Of a DNA stretch of 64,000 bases, positions 28,530 through 37,426 are shown in pieces (the stretch's first letter is position 1; each line of letters opens with the position of its first letter). Source of the stretch: Vogesella sp. LIG4 (lineage in GTDB: Bacteria > Pseudomonadota > Gammaproteobacteria > Burkholderiales > Chromobacteriaceae); the NCBI RefSeq assembly GCF_900090205.1, contig NZ_LT607802.1, forward strand, positions 2,036,554 through 2,100,553, read 5' to 3'. The notes beneath the pieces were generated by a model. The model saw only the letters and a list, made by a program, of their open reading frames with translations, searched no databases and was not told where the DNA came from. A program made the position numbers and the translations under genes.

Positions 28530-29546
28530 TTAATGGCCAAACAGCAGCGGCCAGCGCATGTCGCCGTGCCAGGTCAGCGAGGCGCCGTGCTGCGGCGTGC
28601 TCATCAGGTCGATGCGCGCCAGCTCCGGCACGCGGCCCTTGAGCTGGCCGTGTACCCATTCGGCGACGCTGGCGGCGTCGTGGCCCTGGATGTCCGGCAG
28701 CTTGTCCAGCGGGTTGTGGTCCAGCTGGCGGTAGATGGGCTTGAAGCGCTCTTTCACGTCGCCGAAGTCCAGCACCCAGCCCATCACCTGGTCGAGTTTG
28801 CCCTGCAGCATCAGGCGGATCAGGTAGCTGTGGCCGGTGTACATGCCTTCGTCGTTGAACGGCACCGCGCTTTCAAAGTGCTGCTCCTTCCAGATGCGGA
28901 AGTTCTGGCCATCGAACTGGCTGCCGGCGGTATGCGTCTCGCGCACTTCCACCCAGGCAAGGCCGGCCAGTGCCGGCTGCAGCTCGTGGTACAGCCAGGC
29001 GGCCAGCACTTCGCTGGTGGGGTTGCCAAGGCCGGGGATGTCGTTCAGGTAGCGGTGGTTCAGCCGCGCGAACAGCGGCGGCCAGGCCTTGAGCAGGATG
29101 TCGTTCACGCCGGCCTTGTCGGCGGCGGCAACGATGCGCACGCCAAAGCCGTGGCCGTGCAGGCGGCCGCACTTGTGGCCGGGCGGCACGTGCGGCAGGT
29201 GGTGCGCGGCTTCGAAGCGGGTATCCAGGTAGACGTAGGCATCGCCGTTTTCACCCAGCAGCACGCCGCGATCCGGCGCGCTGGCCAGGTGCAGGTCCAC
29301 CGGCAGGCTGCATTGCGCCGCCAGGTGCTGCGCCAGCGCCAGGTCGCTGCAGTGTTCCAGCTTGTGGTTGAGGTGGCTGTAGTCGAGCGCGGCGGCGGCG
29401 CGCTGCAGTTCGGCGGCCAGGGTGAGCTGGCCGGGTACGGCATTGGCGCGCGCCAGCACGCGGAAGCTGTGGCCGTGCTCGCCGACGCCGGGCAGGGTGC
29501 GCGCGGCCTCGAAACCGGCCGCGGCCAGCTGGTTGTGGCTGTTCAT
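28530..29546 (-). CDS. queD: 6-carboxytetrahydropterin synthase, three-module form
   Basis: Converts dihydroneopterin triphosphate to 6-carboxytetrahydropterin. At 338 residues it is almost three times the 120-residue E. coli QueD. Three T-fold modules can be traced: 1 (about 8-108; FEAARTLPG, H24/H26, ALDYSHLN), 2 (about 109-222; FEAAHHLPH with H115, C126, H130 and H132 of CGRLHGHGF, then NPTSEVLAAWLYHEL and VEVRETH) and 3 (about 223-330; FESAVPF, GHSY, GWVLDFGDVK, QLDHNPLD). Only module 2 holds the full zinc triad and cysteine. The GMVxDF and LDH elements of the same active site lie in module 3. Confidence 0.9.
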   Translation of the reverse strand: MNSHNQLAAAGFEAARTLPGVGEHGHSFRVLARANAVPGQLTLAAELQRAAAALDYSHLNHKLEHCSDLALAQHLAAQCSLPVDLHLASAPDRGVLLGENGDAYVYLDTRFEAAHHLPHVPPGHKCGRLHGHGFGVRIVAAADKAGVNDILLKAWPPLFARLNHRYLNDIPGLGNPTSEVLAAWLYHELQPALAGLAWVEVRETHTAGSQFDGQNFRIWKEQHFESAVPFNDEGMYTGHSYLIRLMLQGKLDQVMGWVLDFGDVKERFKPIYRQLDHNPLDKLPDIQGHDAASVAEWVHGQLKGRVPELARIDLMSTPQHGASLTWHGDMRWPLLFGH

Positions 29547-29548
29547 GC

Positions 29549-30244
29549 TCAGGCTCCCTGGCTGCGCAGCAGCAGCGGGTCGATCACGCCGGCTTCGTCG
29601 AAGCCCTTGGCGCGCAGCTCGCAGGAGGCGCAGTGGCCGCACGGCGGCACTTCGCCGTTGTAGCAGGTGTGGCTCCAGGCCAGCGCTTCCATGGCGCCTA
29701 CCTGCTGCGCCAGGTGCACGGTTTCTGCCTTGCTCATGAACATCAGCGGGGTGTGCAGGGTGACGCGGCTGTCCATGCCCAGGCGCAGCGTCAGCTCCAG
29801 CGCCTTCAGCGTGTTCTCGCGGCAGTCGGGGTAGCCGGAGTAGTCGGTCTGCGCCACGCCGGTCACCACGTGCTCGATGCCGCGGGTGTAGGCAAAGGCG
29901 GCGGCAAAGCTGAGGAATACCAGGTTGCGGCCCGGCACGAAGGTGTTGGGCAGCGCGGCATCGCCGTCGTCGCGAGCCCCGGCTTCCGGGGTGATGGCGT
30001 CGTCGGTGAGCGCATTGCCGCCGATGGCGGCGAAGGTGTCGATGGGCAGCACGGTCTGGCGCACGCCGGCCATGGCGGCCACCTTGCGTGCGGCGTCCAG
30101 CTCCACGCGGTGGCGCTGGCCGTAGTCGAAGGTAACGGCTTCTACGTTGGCCGCACCGAATTCGCGCAGCGCCCAGTACAGGCAGGTAGTGGAGTCCTGG
30201 CCGCCAGAGAGCACGACCAGGGCTTTACGGGTGTTGTTTGGCAT
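29549..30244 (-). CDS. queC: 7-cyano-7-deazaguanine synthase
   Basis: ATP-dependent formation of preQ0 from 7-carboxy-7-deazaguanine. 231 residues. PP-loop SGGQDST at 13-19; zinc-binding cysteines near the C-terminus (HTCYNGEVPPCGHCASC). First gene of the que operon; queD begins 2 bp after its stop. I looked for a preQ1 riboswitch in the 100-bp leader and saw only one GC-rich hairpin (ACCCGG..CCGGGT). Uptake-like word at 30146-30154. Confidence 0.96.
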   Translation of the reverse strand: MPNNTRKALVVLSGGQDSTTCLYWALREFGAANVEAVTFDYGQRHRVELDAARKVAAMAGVRQTVLPIDTFAAIGGNALTDDAITPEAGARDDGDAALPNTFVPGRNLVFLSFAAAFAYTRGIEHVVTGVAQTDYSGYPDCRENTLKALELTLRLGMDSRVTLHTPLMFMSKAETVHLAQQVGAMEALAWSHTCYNGEVPPCGHCASCELRAKGFDEAGVIDPLLLRSQGA

Positions 30245-30379
30245 GATTCCGTCGAAATACAGTCGAGTGGAAAAGGTGCGCGCACGGGATCGGTCTCACC
30301 CGGCGCGGCGAACCGGGTATTTTACCGCACTATAGCCTTGAGTTGACGGGGTTTTTTGCGCTGCGGCCATGGTCGTTGC

Positions 30380-30468
30380 GTAGGGCGGAAGCCCCGCAGG
30401 GGCGTTCCGCCACCATGCGGCCAACCTTGCACAGTAAGGGCGGAACGCCCTGCGGGCTTCCGCCCTAC
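30380..30468. repeat. Long GGCGGA-type hairpin before the lipid kinase stop
   Basis: A left arm GTAGGGCGGAAGCCCCGC (from 30380) and right arm GCGGGCTTCCGCCCTAC (to 30468) form a stem of about 30 bp. The 27-nt loop contains an uptake-like word (30417-30425). It lies between the divergent que promoter region and the 3' end of the lipid kinase gene and may end transcription of the latter. Confidence 0.65.
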
Positions 30469-30473
30469 TGTAT

Positions 30474-31385
30474 TTACCAGCCCGCCAGGCAGTTCAGCGC
30501 CGCCGGCACGATGTCGAAGCGCACCGGCGTGCTGCCGTACAGCTCGCCATCCAGCTCCAGCGCGCATTCCGCCGCCACGCCTTCCACCGTCAGCGAGCGG
30601 CCGCGCAGGTAGCTGATGCGCGCGTCGTCCAGCCGCCGGGCGCGGCGCAGCTGCGGCAGCAGGTGCATGAAGTCCAGGCTGCTGGCATTGCGGATCAGCA
30701 CCACGTCCAGCAGGCCGTCGTCGCAGCGTGCCTCCGGCGCAATGCCGAGCCCGCTGCCGAAATAGCGGCCGTTGGCAGCGGAGACGCAGGTGAATTCGCC
30801 GCTGATTTCCTCGCCGTCCAGCAGCAGGCGCATCGGCTGCGGCTGCCATGCCAGCAGCGCCGCGCACACCGCGCTGTAGAACGCCACGCTGGCCGGCAGC
30901 CGCGGGCTCATGCGCTTGACCCGGCGCACGATGTCGCTGCTGATGCCGATGGAGCCGATGTTGTTGCACCAGCTCACGCTGCCGTCGGCATGGCTGACGC
31001 GTATCAGGTCCAGCGCGCGGATGTGGCCGGCGGCGATCAGCGCCAGCAGGTGCTGCAGGCTGTCGCCGGTATCCAGGCTGCGGGCGAAGTCGTTGCCGGT
31101 GCCGGTGGGCAGTACACCCAGCACGGTGTTGCGGCGCAGCTCCGGCGGGGCGCTCATCAGCCCGTTCACCACTTCGTGCACGGTGCCGTCGCCGCCGACG
31201 GCGATCACCCAGCGCGCGCCGGACAGCGCCGCCTCGCGGGCGAAGCGGGTGGCGCTGTCAGCGGAGCTGGTGAGCAGCACGTCGATGTCGAAGCTGCCGC
31301 GCAGCGGCGCCAGCTGCGATTCGGCCAGGCCACGGGGGTTGTGGCGGCCGTGCACGATGAAAACGATGCGGGGAAGCGGCGTCAT
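30474..31385 (-). CDS. YegS/DagK-family lipid kinase
   Basis: 303 residues of the diacylglycerol/sphingosine kinase catalytic family. Signature GGDGTVHEVVNG and GVLPTGTGNDFARSL in the nucleotide-binding half, followed by the C-terminal beta domain (GLGIAPEARCDDGLLDVVLI). It likely phosphorylates a membrane lipid such as diacylglycerol; the substrate is not known. The start at MTPLPRIVFIVHG is preferred over upstream ATGs because the family begins there. It is divergent from glpR. Confidence 0.88.
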   Translation of the reverse strand: MTPLPRIVFIVHGRHNPRGLAESQLAPLRGSFDIDVLLTSSADSATRFAREAALSGARWVIAVGGDGTVHEVVNGLMSAPPELRRNTVLGVLPTGTGNDFARSLDTGDSLQHLLALIAAGHIRALDLIRVSHADGSVSWCNNIGSIGISSDIVRRVKRMSPRLPASVAFYSAVCAALLAWQPQPMRLLLDGEEISGEFTCVSAANGRYFGSGLGIAPEARCDDGLLDVVLIRNASSLDFMHLLPQLRRARRLDDARISYLRGRSLTVEGVAAECALELDGELYGSTPVRFDIVPAALNCLAGW

Positions 31386-31524
31386 GTCGGTGGCGGGTGA
31401 TGGCAATGCTGCCATTATCGATATCTGGCGTGGCGCGGCAATACTGTCTGCATGGCGGGCGCTTGCGGCCAACCTCGGCGGCTCGGTTACAATGCCCCAT
31501 CATCACTTTTGCCGCGGCTGCCGC

Positions 31525-32295
31525 ATGCTGATCCTCAATCAACGCCAGAAAGACCTGCTTGCCTGGGTAAAACGCGAGGGCTACGTGTCGGTGGACCGGC
31601 TGGCCGCGCAATTCCAGGTCACCACCCAGACCATACGTCGCGACATCACCCTGCTGGCGGAAAACCGCCTGCTGCAGCGCTACCACGGCGGCGCCAGCGT
31701 GCTCTCCAGCGTGGAGAACGTGGCCTACGACGCGCGCCAGGTGCTGATGGCGGACGAAAAACGCCGCATTGCCCAGGCGCTGGCGGCGGAGATTCCCGAC
31801 AACGCCTCGCTGTTCATCAACCTGGGCACCACCACCGAGGAAGTGGCGCGCGCGCTGGCGCAGCACCGCGGCCTGCGGGTGATCACCAACAACTTCCACA
31901 TCGCCAACCTGATGTGCGACTACCCGGACTGCGAAGTGCTGGTGGCCGGCGGCAGCCTGCGCAAGCGCGACCGCGGCCTCACCGGCGAAGCCACGGTGCA
32001 GTTCATCCGCCAGTTCAAGGTGGACTACGGCATCATCGGCATTTCCAGCATCGAGGCGGACGGCACGCTGCGCGATTTCGACTACCGCGAGGTGCTCACC
32101 AGCCAGGCCATCATGCAGCAGTCGCGCCAGGTGTGGCTGGTGGCCGACCACTCCAAGTTCGACCGCCCGGCTATGGTGGAGCTGGGGCATCTGTCGCAGG
32201 TGGATGCGCTGTTTACCGACCGTCCGCTCGGCGCCGACATGCAGGAAGTGCTGGCGCGCTCCGGTACCCGGCTGGTGGTGGCGGGGTCGCCATGA
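31525..32295 (+). CDS. glpR: DeoR-family repressor of the glycerol regulon
   Basis: 256 residues: N-terminal helix-turn-helix (RQKDLLAWVKREGYVSVDRLAAQFQVTTQTIRRDI) and sugar-phosphate sensor domain (INLGTTTEEVARAL, VAGGSLRKRDRGLTG, VADHSKFDRPAMVELG). It would repress glpD and glpK and respond to glycerol 3-phosphate. The glpD, glpF and glpK genes lie 0.6-4.6 kb away on the other strand, which supports the name. Its leader contains an uptake-like word (31465-31473). Confidence 0.92.
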   Translation: MLILNQRQKDLLAWVKREGYVSVDRLAAQFQVTTQTIRRDITLLAENRLLQRYHGGASVLSSVENVAYDARQVLMADEKRRIAQALAAEIPDNASLFINLGTTTEEVARALAQHRGLRVITNNFHIANLMCDYPDCEVLVAGGSLRKRDRGLTGEATVQFIRQFKVDYGIIGISSIEADGTLRDFDYREVLTSQAIMQQSRQVWLVADHSKFDRPAMVELGHLSQVDALFTDRPLGADMQEVLARSGTRLVVAGSP

Positions 32296-32873
32296 GTGAC
32301 TACCGGCAGCTGCTGGCCGATGTCCGCGGCTGCCGGCTGTGTGCGGCCAACCTTCCGCTGGGGCCGCGGCCCTTGCTGCAGCTGGCGCCGTCGGCGCGCA
32401 TCCTGATTGCCGGCCAGGCACCGGGGCGCAAGGCGCATGAAAGCGGCGTGCCGTTCGACGACGCCAGCGGCGAGCGCCTGCGGCAGTGGCTGGGTGTGGA
32501 TCGCGCCTGTTTCTACGATGCAGAACGCATTGCCATTCTGCCTATGGGGCTGTGCTACCCCGGCAGCGGCAAGTCCGGCGACCTGCCGCCGCGGCCGGAA
32601 TGCGCGCCGGCCTGGCGTGATGCGCTGCTGGCGCAACTGCCGCAATTGCAGCTGACGCTGGTGTTGGGGCAGTACGCGCTGGCCTGGCATCTGCCGCAGT
32701 ACGCCACGGTAAGCGAGGCGGTAGCCGACTGGCAGGCCACGTTGCCGCGCGGCGTGCTGGCCTTGCCGCATCCCAGCCCGCGCAACCAGCGCTGGCTGGC
32801 GCAGCACCCGTGGTTTGCCACCGAGGTGCTGCCGGCATTGCAGGCGCGGATAGCGGCCCTGCTGCCGGGCTAA
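32292..32873 (+). CDS. Uracil-DNA glycosylase-like protein
   Basis: 193 residues of the UDG superfamily (family 4/5-like). C14-x2-C17 (GCRLC) would be part of an iron-sulphur site; LIAGQAPGRKAHESGVPFDD is the uracil-binding loop and LPHPSPRN the C-terminal active motif. Further cysteines are at GLCYPG and RPECAP. Its start overlaps the glpR stop (ATGA) and its stop overlaps the glpD stop on the other strand by 4 bp. A DNA repair role is inferred from the family. Confidence 0.8.
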   Translation: MSDYRQLLADVRGCRLCAANLPLGPRPLLQLAPSARILIAGQAPGRKAHESGVPFDDASGERLRQWLGVDRACFYDAERIAILPMGLCYPGSGKSGDLPPRPECAPAWRDALLAQLPQLQLTLVLGQYALAWHLPQYATVSEAVADWQATLPRGVLALPHPSPRNQRWLAQHPWFATEVLPALQARIAALLPG

Positions 32874-34390
32874 CCGGCGCGCAGCAGCAGCTTGTCGCTG
32901 CCCTGGCGGGCGCGGTATTCGGCCAGCCAGGCCTCCACCGCCGCATCGGCACCGGCCGGCAGATGCAGGCGCAGCTTGCTGCGCCGCCACAGGATGTCAT
33001 CGGCGCTGTGCGCCCATTCCTTTTCCACCAGGTAGTGCAGCTCGGCTTCGTACAGGCCGGGCTGGATCTCGCGCCCCAGCGCCGCCAGGCTGCTGGCGTC
33101 GCCCAGCAGCGCATGCACGCGGCTGCCGTAGGCGCGCGCCAGTCGTGCGGCCAACGTTGCCGGCAGCCACGGCTTGGCTTGCTGCAGTTTGGCCAGGAAG
33201 GCGTCGAAGTTCGCGTCCGGCAGATCGCCGCCGGGCAGGGCGCTGCCGGCGGTCCAGCCGGGGCGGTTGTTGCCCAGCAGCGGCGCCAGCTGGTCCATTA
33301 CCTGTTCCGCCAGTTTGCGGTAGGTGGTGATCTTGCCGCCGAACACCGACAGCAGCGGCGCGCCGTCGGTATCCAGCTCCAGCGCGTAGTCGCGGGTAAC
33401 GCCGCTGGCGCTGCTGTGTTCGTCGTCCAGCAGCGGGCGCACGCCGGAGTAGGTGGCCACCACGTCGGCCGGGCTGATCTGGCGTTCGAAGTAGCGGTTG
33501 CTCATCGCGCACAGGTAGGCGATCTCGTCGCCGTCTATCGCCACCTGGTTGGCATCGCCGTGGAAGTCCACGTCGGTGGTGCCGATCAGGGTGAAATCCT
33601 GCTCGTAGGGAATGGCGAAGATGATGCGCTGATCCGGGTTCTGGAAGATGTAGGCATACGGGTGGTCGAACAGCTTTTTCACGATGATGTGGCTGCCCTT
33701 CACCAGGCGGATGGCCTTGCTGGCCGGGGCGTGGATCACGCCGCCCAGCAGCTGCTGCACCCATGGCCCGGCGGCGTTCACCACCGCGCGGGCGCTCACT
33801 TCGCGCTGGCCGTGTTCGTCCTGCAGCGTGCAGAGCCACTGCTCGCCGCTGCGCCGTGCCGCCACGCAGGCGGTGCGGGTGCGGATGCTGGCGCCGTGCT
33901 CGGCGGCGTCCATGGCGTTCAGCACCACCAGCCGTGCATCGTTCACCCAGCCGTCGGAGTAGACAAAGCCCTGCTGGTAGCGGCCCTGCAGCGGGGCGCC
34001 GGCCGGGTGGCGGTCGAAGCGGATGCGCTGGCTGCCGGCCAGGCGCTTGCGGCGGGCCAGGTGGTCGTACAGGAACAGCCCGCAGCGGATCAGCCAGGCC
34101 GGGCGCTGTTCGGCGTCGTGCGGCATCACGAAGCGCAGCGGCCACATGATGTGCGGCGCGGCATCCAGCAGCAGTTCGCGTTCCTGCAGCGCTTTGCGCA
34201 CCAGGCCGAATTCGTAATATTCCAGGTAGCGCAGGCCGCCGTGGATCAGCTTGGTGCTGGCGGAGGAGGTGTGTGCGGCCAGGTCGTCCTTTTCGCACAA
34301 CAGCACTTTCAGGCCGCGGCCGGCGGCGTCCCGGGCAATGCCGGCGCCATTGATGCCGCCACCGATCACGAGCAGGTCAAAACTTTCCAC
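32870..34390 (-). CDS. glpD: Aerobic glycerol-3-phosphate dehydrogenase
   Basis: Membrane-associated FAD enzyme oxidising glycerol 3-phosphate to dihydroxyacetone phosphate and feeding electrons to quinone. 506 residues. FAD-binding motif DLLVIGGGINGAGIARDAAGRG at the N-terminus, TKLIHGGLRYLE, and the C-terminal helical domain. It has its own AT-rich promoter region with a GlpR-type operator (34481-34496). The uptake-like word is at 33147-33155. Confidence 0.96.
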   Translation of the reverse strand: MESFDLLVIGGGINGAGIARDAAGRGLKVLLCEKDDLAAHTSSASTKLIHGGLRYLEYYEFGLVRKALQERELLLDAAPHIMWPLRFVMPHDAEQRPAWLIRCGLFLYDHLARRKRLAGSQRIRFDRHPAGAPLQGRYQQGFVYSDGWVNDARLVVLNAMDAAEHGASIRTRTACVAARRSGEQWLCTLQDEHGQREVSARAVVNAAGPWVQQLLGGVIHAPASKAIRLVKGSHIIVKKLFDHPYAYIFQNPDQRIIFAIPYEQDFTLIGTTDVDFHGDANQVAIDGDEIAYLCAMSNRYFERQISPADVVATYSGVRPLLDDEHSSASGVTRDYALELDTDGAPLLSVFGGKITTYRKLAEQVMDQLAPLLGNNRPGWTAGSALPGGDLPDANFDAFLAKLQQAKPWLPATLAARLARAYGSRVHALLGDASSLAALGREIQPGLYEAELHYLVEKEWAHSADDILWRRSKLRLHLPAGADAAVEAWLAEYRARQGSDKLLLRAG

Positions 34391-34480
34391 GATGCAGTCC
34401 TTTGCAGACCGGCGCTGCGGCGCCGGTGTTCATCTTGATGATAGAAGATACGAAAATGGAAACGTAAAAACAACATAAAA

Positions 34481-34496
34481 CGAAAATAAATGTTCG
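34481..34496. promoter_or_regulatory. Candidate GlpR operator upstream of glpD
   Basis: CGAAAATAAATGTTCG is a near-perfect inverted repeat whose TGTTCG/CGAA halves match the E. coli GlpR operator words (ATGTTCGAT / TCGAACAT). The following GATAT extends the match. A weaker half (ACGAAAATG) lies at 34450-34458. The 173-bp glpF-glpD gap is strongly AT-rich compared with its surroundings. Confidence 0.55.
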
Positions 34497-34513
34497 ATAT
34501 ATGTTGTATTGAG

Positions 34514-34542
34514 GCGAAAAAAACGGGCGCACCAGGCGCCCG
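34514..34542 (-). terminator. Intrinsic terminator of glpF
   Basis: On the minus strand, CGGGCGC-CTGG-TGCGCCCG is followed by TTTTTTTTCGCC, 21 bp beyond the glpF stop. glpD is therefore transcribed mainly from its own promoter. Confidence 0.75.
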
Positions 34543-34563
34543 CAAGGGAGAGCAACAAGCAAA

Positions 34564-35268
34564 TCAGGCAATGCCGTGTGCCACCGCGGCCAGGCTGGCG
34601 CCCAGCAGGGAGCCGATCACCGGCACCCAGGCATAGCCCCAGTCGCTGTCGCGCTTGCCGCGAATCGGCAACAGCGCGTGCATGATGCGCGGCGCCAGGT
34701 CGCGCGCCGGGCTCATGGCATAGCCGGTGGTACCGCCCAGCGACACGCCGATGCCCAGCACCAGCAGCGCTACCGGCAGCGCGTCCATGGCGCCCAGCGA
34801 TACCTTGGGCGCCACCATGCTGAGAATGGCGTACACCAGCACGAAGGTGGCCAGCACCTCGGACAGCAGGTTGGCCGGCAGGCTGCGGATGGCCGGGCCG
34901 GTGCAGAAGGTGGCCAGTTTGTTGTCGGCGCATTCGGTGCTGTCGAAGTGGTCGCGGTAGATCAGCCACACCAGCAGCGCGCCGGCCATGCCGCCGGCCA
35001 TCTGCGCGGCAACGTAGCCGGGCACGTCGGCCCAGGCGAACTTGCCGGCCACCGCCAGCGCCACGGTGACGGCCGGGTTGATGTGCGCGCCGCTGATGGC
35101 GGCCACGCTGAACACGCCGACGAACACCGCCATCGCCCAGCCGAAGGCCACCACGATCAGGCCGCTGTTATGGCCCTTGGTGCCCTTGAGCAGCACGTTG
35201 GCCACTACGCCGTTGCCCAGCAGCACCAAGAGTGCGGTACCGATGAATTCTCCAAACAATGCATGCAT
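34564..35268 (-). CDS. glpF: Glycerol uptake facilitator (aquaglyceroporin)
   Basis: Channel for glycerol diffusion across the inner membrane. 234 residues, six membrane segments. The first pore motif is intact (GAHINPAVTVALA). The second reads GYAMSPARDLAPR, so the usual Asn of NPA is Ser. The selectivity-filter Arg after it (ARD) is present. Order on the minus strand is glpK-glpF-glpD. Confidence 0.93.
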   Translation of the reverse strand: MHALFGEFIGTALLVLLGNGVVANVLLKGTKGHNSGLIVVAFGWAMAVFVGVFSVAAISGAHINPAVTVALAVAGKFAWADVPGYVAAQMAGGMAGALLVWLIYRDHFDSTECADNKLATFCTGPAIRSLPANLLSEVLATFVLVYAILSMVAPKVSLGAMDALPVALLVLGIGVSLGGTTGYAMSPARDLAPRIMHALLPIRGKRDSDWGYAWVPVIGSLLGASLAAVAHGIA

Positions 35269-35377
35269 ATCTATCTCCTAGGCCCCGCCCGCCTTGCGGC
35301 CAACCTTGCGGGCTGGCAATGCGCTGCCCGCGCCGGCGTGTGGCCACGACGGCGGGGCGGGGCAGTCAGTCAGGGGG

Positions 35378-36880
35378 TCAGGCCTTGTCGTTGGCCCAGT
35401 TGATGGCGGAGCGGGTGGCGCGCTGCCAGCCGGCTACGTAGCGCTGCACCGTCTCCTGCGGCAAGGCCGGCTCGAAGCGGGTGTCGAGCTGCCACTGGCC
35501 CTGGATGTCGTCGGTGCCCTGCCAGTAGCCCACGGCGAGGCCGGCGAGGTAGGCCGCACCCAGCGCGGTGGTCTCGGTGATCTTCGGCCGCGCCACATTG
35601 GTGCCCAGGATGTCGCTCTGGAACTGCATCAGCACGTTGTTGACGCTGGCGCCGCCGTCCACGCGCAGCTCGGCGATGGTGATGCCGGCATCGGCCTGCA
35701 TTGCGCCCAGCACGTCCATGGTCTGGAAGGCGATGCTGTCCAGCGCCGCGCGGGCGATGTGCGCCGCGCCGGTGCCCTGGGTCATGCCCACCAGCGTGCC
35801 GCGCGCATTGGCGTTCCAGTGCGGCGCGCCCAGGCCGGCGAAGGCCGGTACCAGGTAGACGCCGTCGCTGTCCGCCACCTGGGCGGCCAGCGGGCCCACG
35901 TCGCTGGACTGCTTGATGATGCCCAGGCCGTCGCGCAGCCATTTCACCACCGAGCCGCCGATGAAGATGCTGCCTTCCAGCGCGTACTGCACCTTGCCGT
36001 CCAGCTGCCAGGCAATGGTGGTCAGCAGCTGGTTGTGCGAGGCGATCGGCGTGTCGCCGGTGTTCATCATCATGAAGCAGCCGGTGCCGTAGGTGTTCTT
36101 CACCATGCCGGGGCGGGTGCACTGCTGGCCGAACAGCGCGGCCTGCTGGTCACCGGCCACGCCGGCAATGGGCACCGCCACGCCCAGGTGGGCGGCGTGG
36201 GTGTGGCCGTACACCTCGCTGGAGCTTTTCACCGCCGGCAGCATGCTGGCCGGAATGCCGAAGATGTCCAGCAGCGCCGCATCCCACTGCAGGGTGTGGA
36301 TGTTGTACAGCATGGTGCGCGAGGCGTTGGATACGTCGGTCACGTGCACCTGGCCGTGGGTGAGTTGCCAGATCAGCCAGCTGTCGATGGTACCGAAGGC
36401 GAGCTTGCCGGCCTCGGCACGGGCGCGGGCGCCGGGCACGTTTTCCAGGATCCAGCGCACCTTGGTGGCGGAGAAGTAGGCGTCCACCAGCAGGCCGGTC
36501 TTGTCGCGGATGCTGTCGGCCAGGCCGCGGGCGCGAATCTCGTCGCAGAACGCCGCGGTGCGGCGGTCCTGCCACACGATGGCGTTGTACACCGGCAGGC
36601 CGGTTTCACGGTCCCACACCACGGTGGTTTCGCGCTGGTTGGTAATGCCGATGGCAGCGACCTGGCTGCCCGGAATGCCGGCGCGCGCCAGCGCCTCGGC
36701 GGCGACGCCCACCTGGCCGGCCCAGATTTCCAGCGGGTCGTGCTCCACCCAGCCGGCCTGCGGATAGATCTGGCGGAATTCCTTCTGCGCAGCGGAAACG
36801 ATATTGCCACCACGGTCGAACAGGATGGCGCGCGAACTGGTAGTGCCCTGGTCGAATGCCAGGATGTACTGGTCTTGCAT
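35378..36880 (-). CDS. glpK: Glycerol kinase
   Basis: ATP-dependent phosphorylation of glycerol, trapping it as glycerol 3-phosphate. 500 residues. FGGY-family motifs: [17 protein letters not shown] at the N-terminus, [22 protein letters not shown] and [19 protein letters not shown] strong ribosome binding site (AAGGAG) precedes the ATG. It is first in glpK-glpF, with an AT-rich promoter region upstream that is interrupted by a palindromic element. Confidence 0.97.
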   Translation of the reverse strand: MQDQYILAFDQGTTSSRAILFDRGGNIVSAAQKEFRQIYPQAGWVEHDPLEIWAGQVGVAAEALARAGIPGSQVAAIGITNQRETTVVWDRETGLPVYNAIVWQDRRTAAFCDEIRARGLADSIRDKTGLLVDAYFSATKVRWILENVPGARARAEAGKLAFGTIDSWLIWQLTHGQVHVTDVSNASRTMLYNIHTLQWDAALLDIFGIPASMLPAVKSSSEVYGHTHAAHLGVAVPIAGVAGDQQAALFGQQCTRPGMVKNTYGTGCFMMMNTGDTPIASHNQLLTTIAWQLDGKVQYALEGSIFIGGSVVKWLRDGLGIIKQSSDVGPLAAQVADSDGVYLVPAFAGLGAPHWNANARGTLVGMTQGTGAAHIARAALDSIAFQTMDVLGAMQADAGITIAELRVDGGASVNNVLMQFQSDILGTNVARPKITETTALGAAYLAGLAVGYWQGTDDIQGQWQLDTRFEPALPQETVQRYVAGWQRATRSAINWANDKA

Positions 36881-36904
36881 TGAAAAGTCTCCTTGGGCTT
36901 AAGA

Positions 36905-37050
36905 GCCTGTTCAAAACCTTTTCGCGGCCCCGAAGGGCTGGCCGGCAAACAGTCTGCTGCGGTGTTGGCCGGCCTGGCCCTGGAATCACCAGGACCGGCA
37001 TCGTCCGCCGGGTATGGCCCGGCGCACTAGCGAAAAGACTTTGAACAGGC
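36905..37050. mobile_element. MITE-like element in the glpK leader
   Basis: A 146-bp segment bounded by GCCTGTTCAAAACCTTTTC-GC (36905-36925) and GCGAAAAGACTTTGAACAGGC (37030-37050), terminal inverted repeats of 21 bp with two mismatches. It has no coding capacity. It sits between the AT-rich glpK promoter region and the start codon, so it would be in the mRNA leader. The CTTTTCGC words also appear in the first inner hairpin of composite repeat C. Confidence 0.55.
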
Positions 37051-37075
37051 CCTATGGCCATGTCTTTGGTTGTGA

Positions 37076-37140
37076 TTGTTTTATGTTTGTTTTCAGGTTT
37101 ATTTTTGTTTTTATTTTGTTGTTTTTATTTTCGTTGTGAT
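37076..37140 (-). promoter_or_regulatory. AT-rich glpK promoter region
   Basis: A T-rich tract (plus strand) in a GC-rich genome, with TTTATTTTCG at 37124-37133, the same word as half of the candidate GlpR site before glpD, and further TTTATTTTTG/TTTATTTTG repeats. It probably carries the glpK promoter and GlpR sites. The rest of the gap to 37426 contains one uptake-like word (37146-37154) and no gene. Confidence 0.4.
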
Positions 37141-37426
37141 TCTATGCGGCCAACGCGGGCTGTCAATGACCGGTAACAGGAAAAAGTGAAAATCCGTTAT
37201 CCGGTAGTCATGAGTGTGGTGTAGTCGTATGACTACCTGCCGGCCAGAAAACCCCTGTGTGGCCAGCTTGCCAGGTGCCCGCATTATGGCGCTGGTCTAT
37301 CGAAAGAATTTCTCCTAGAGTGGAGGAACATGCCAGTTGCGTAGGTGGATGACCGACAGACGATGGCCCGCGCGCACGGCATGTTGCCGTTTGCCCCCCA
37401 TTCCATGCCGAGGACGGATCCCCCGC

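Noticed and set aside
30245..30345. preQ1 riboswitch upstream of queC
   Set aside because: Only one GC-rich hairpin is present; the conserved preQ1 loop and A-rich tail were not seen.
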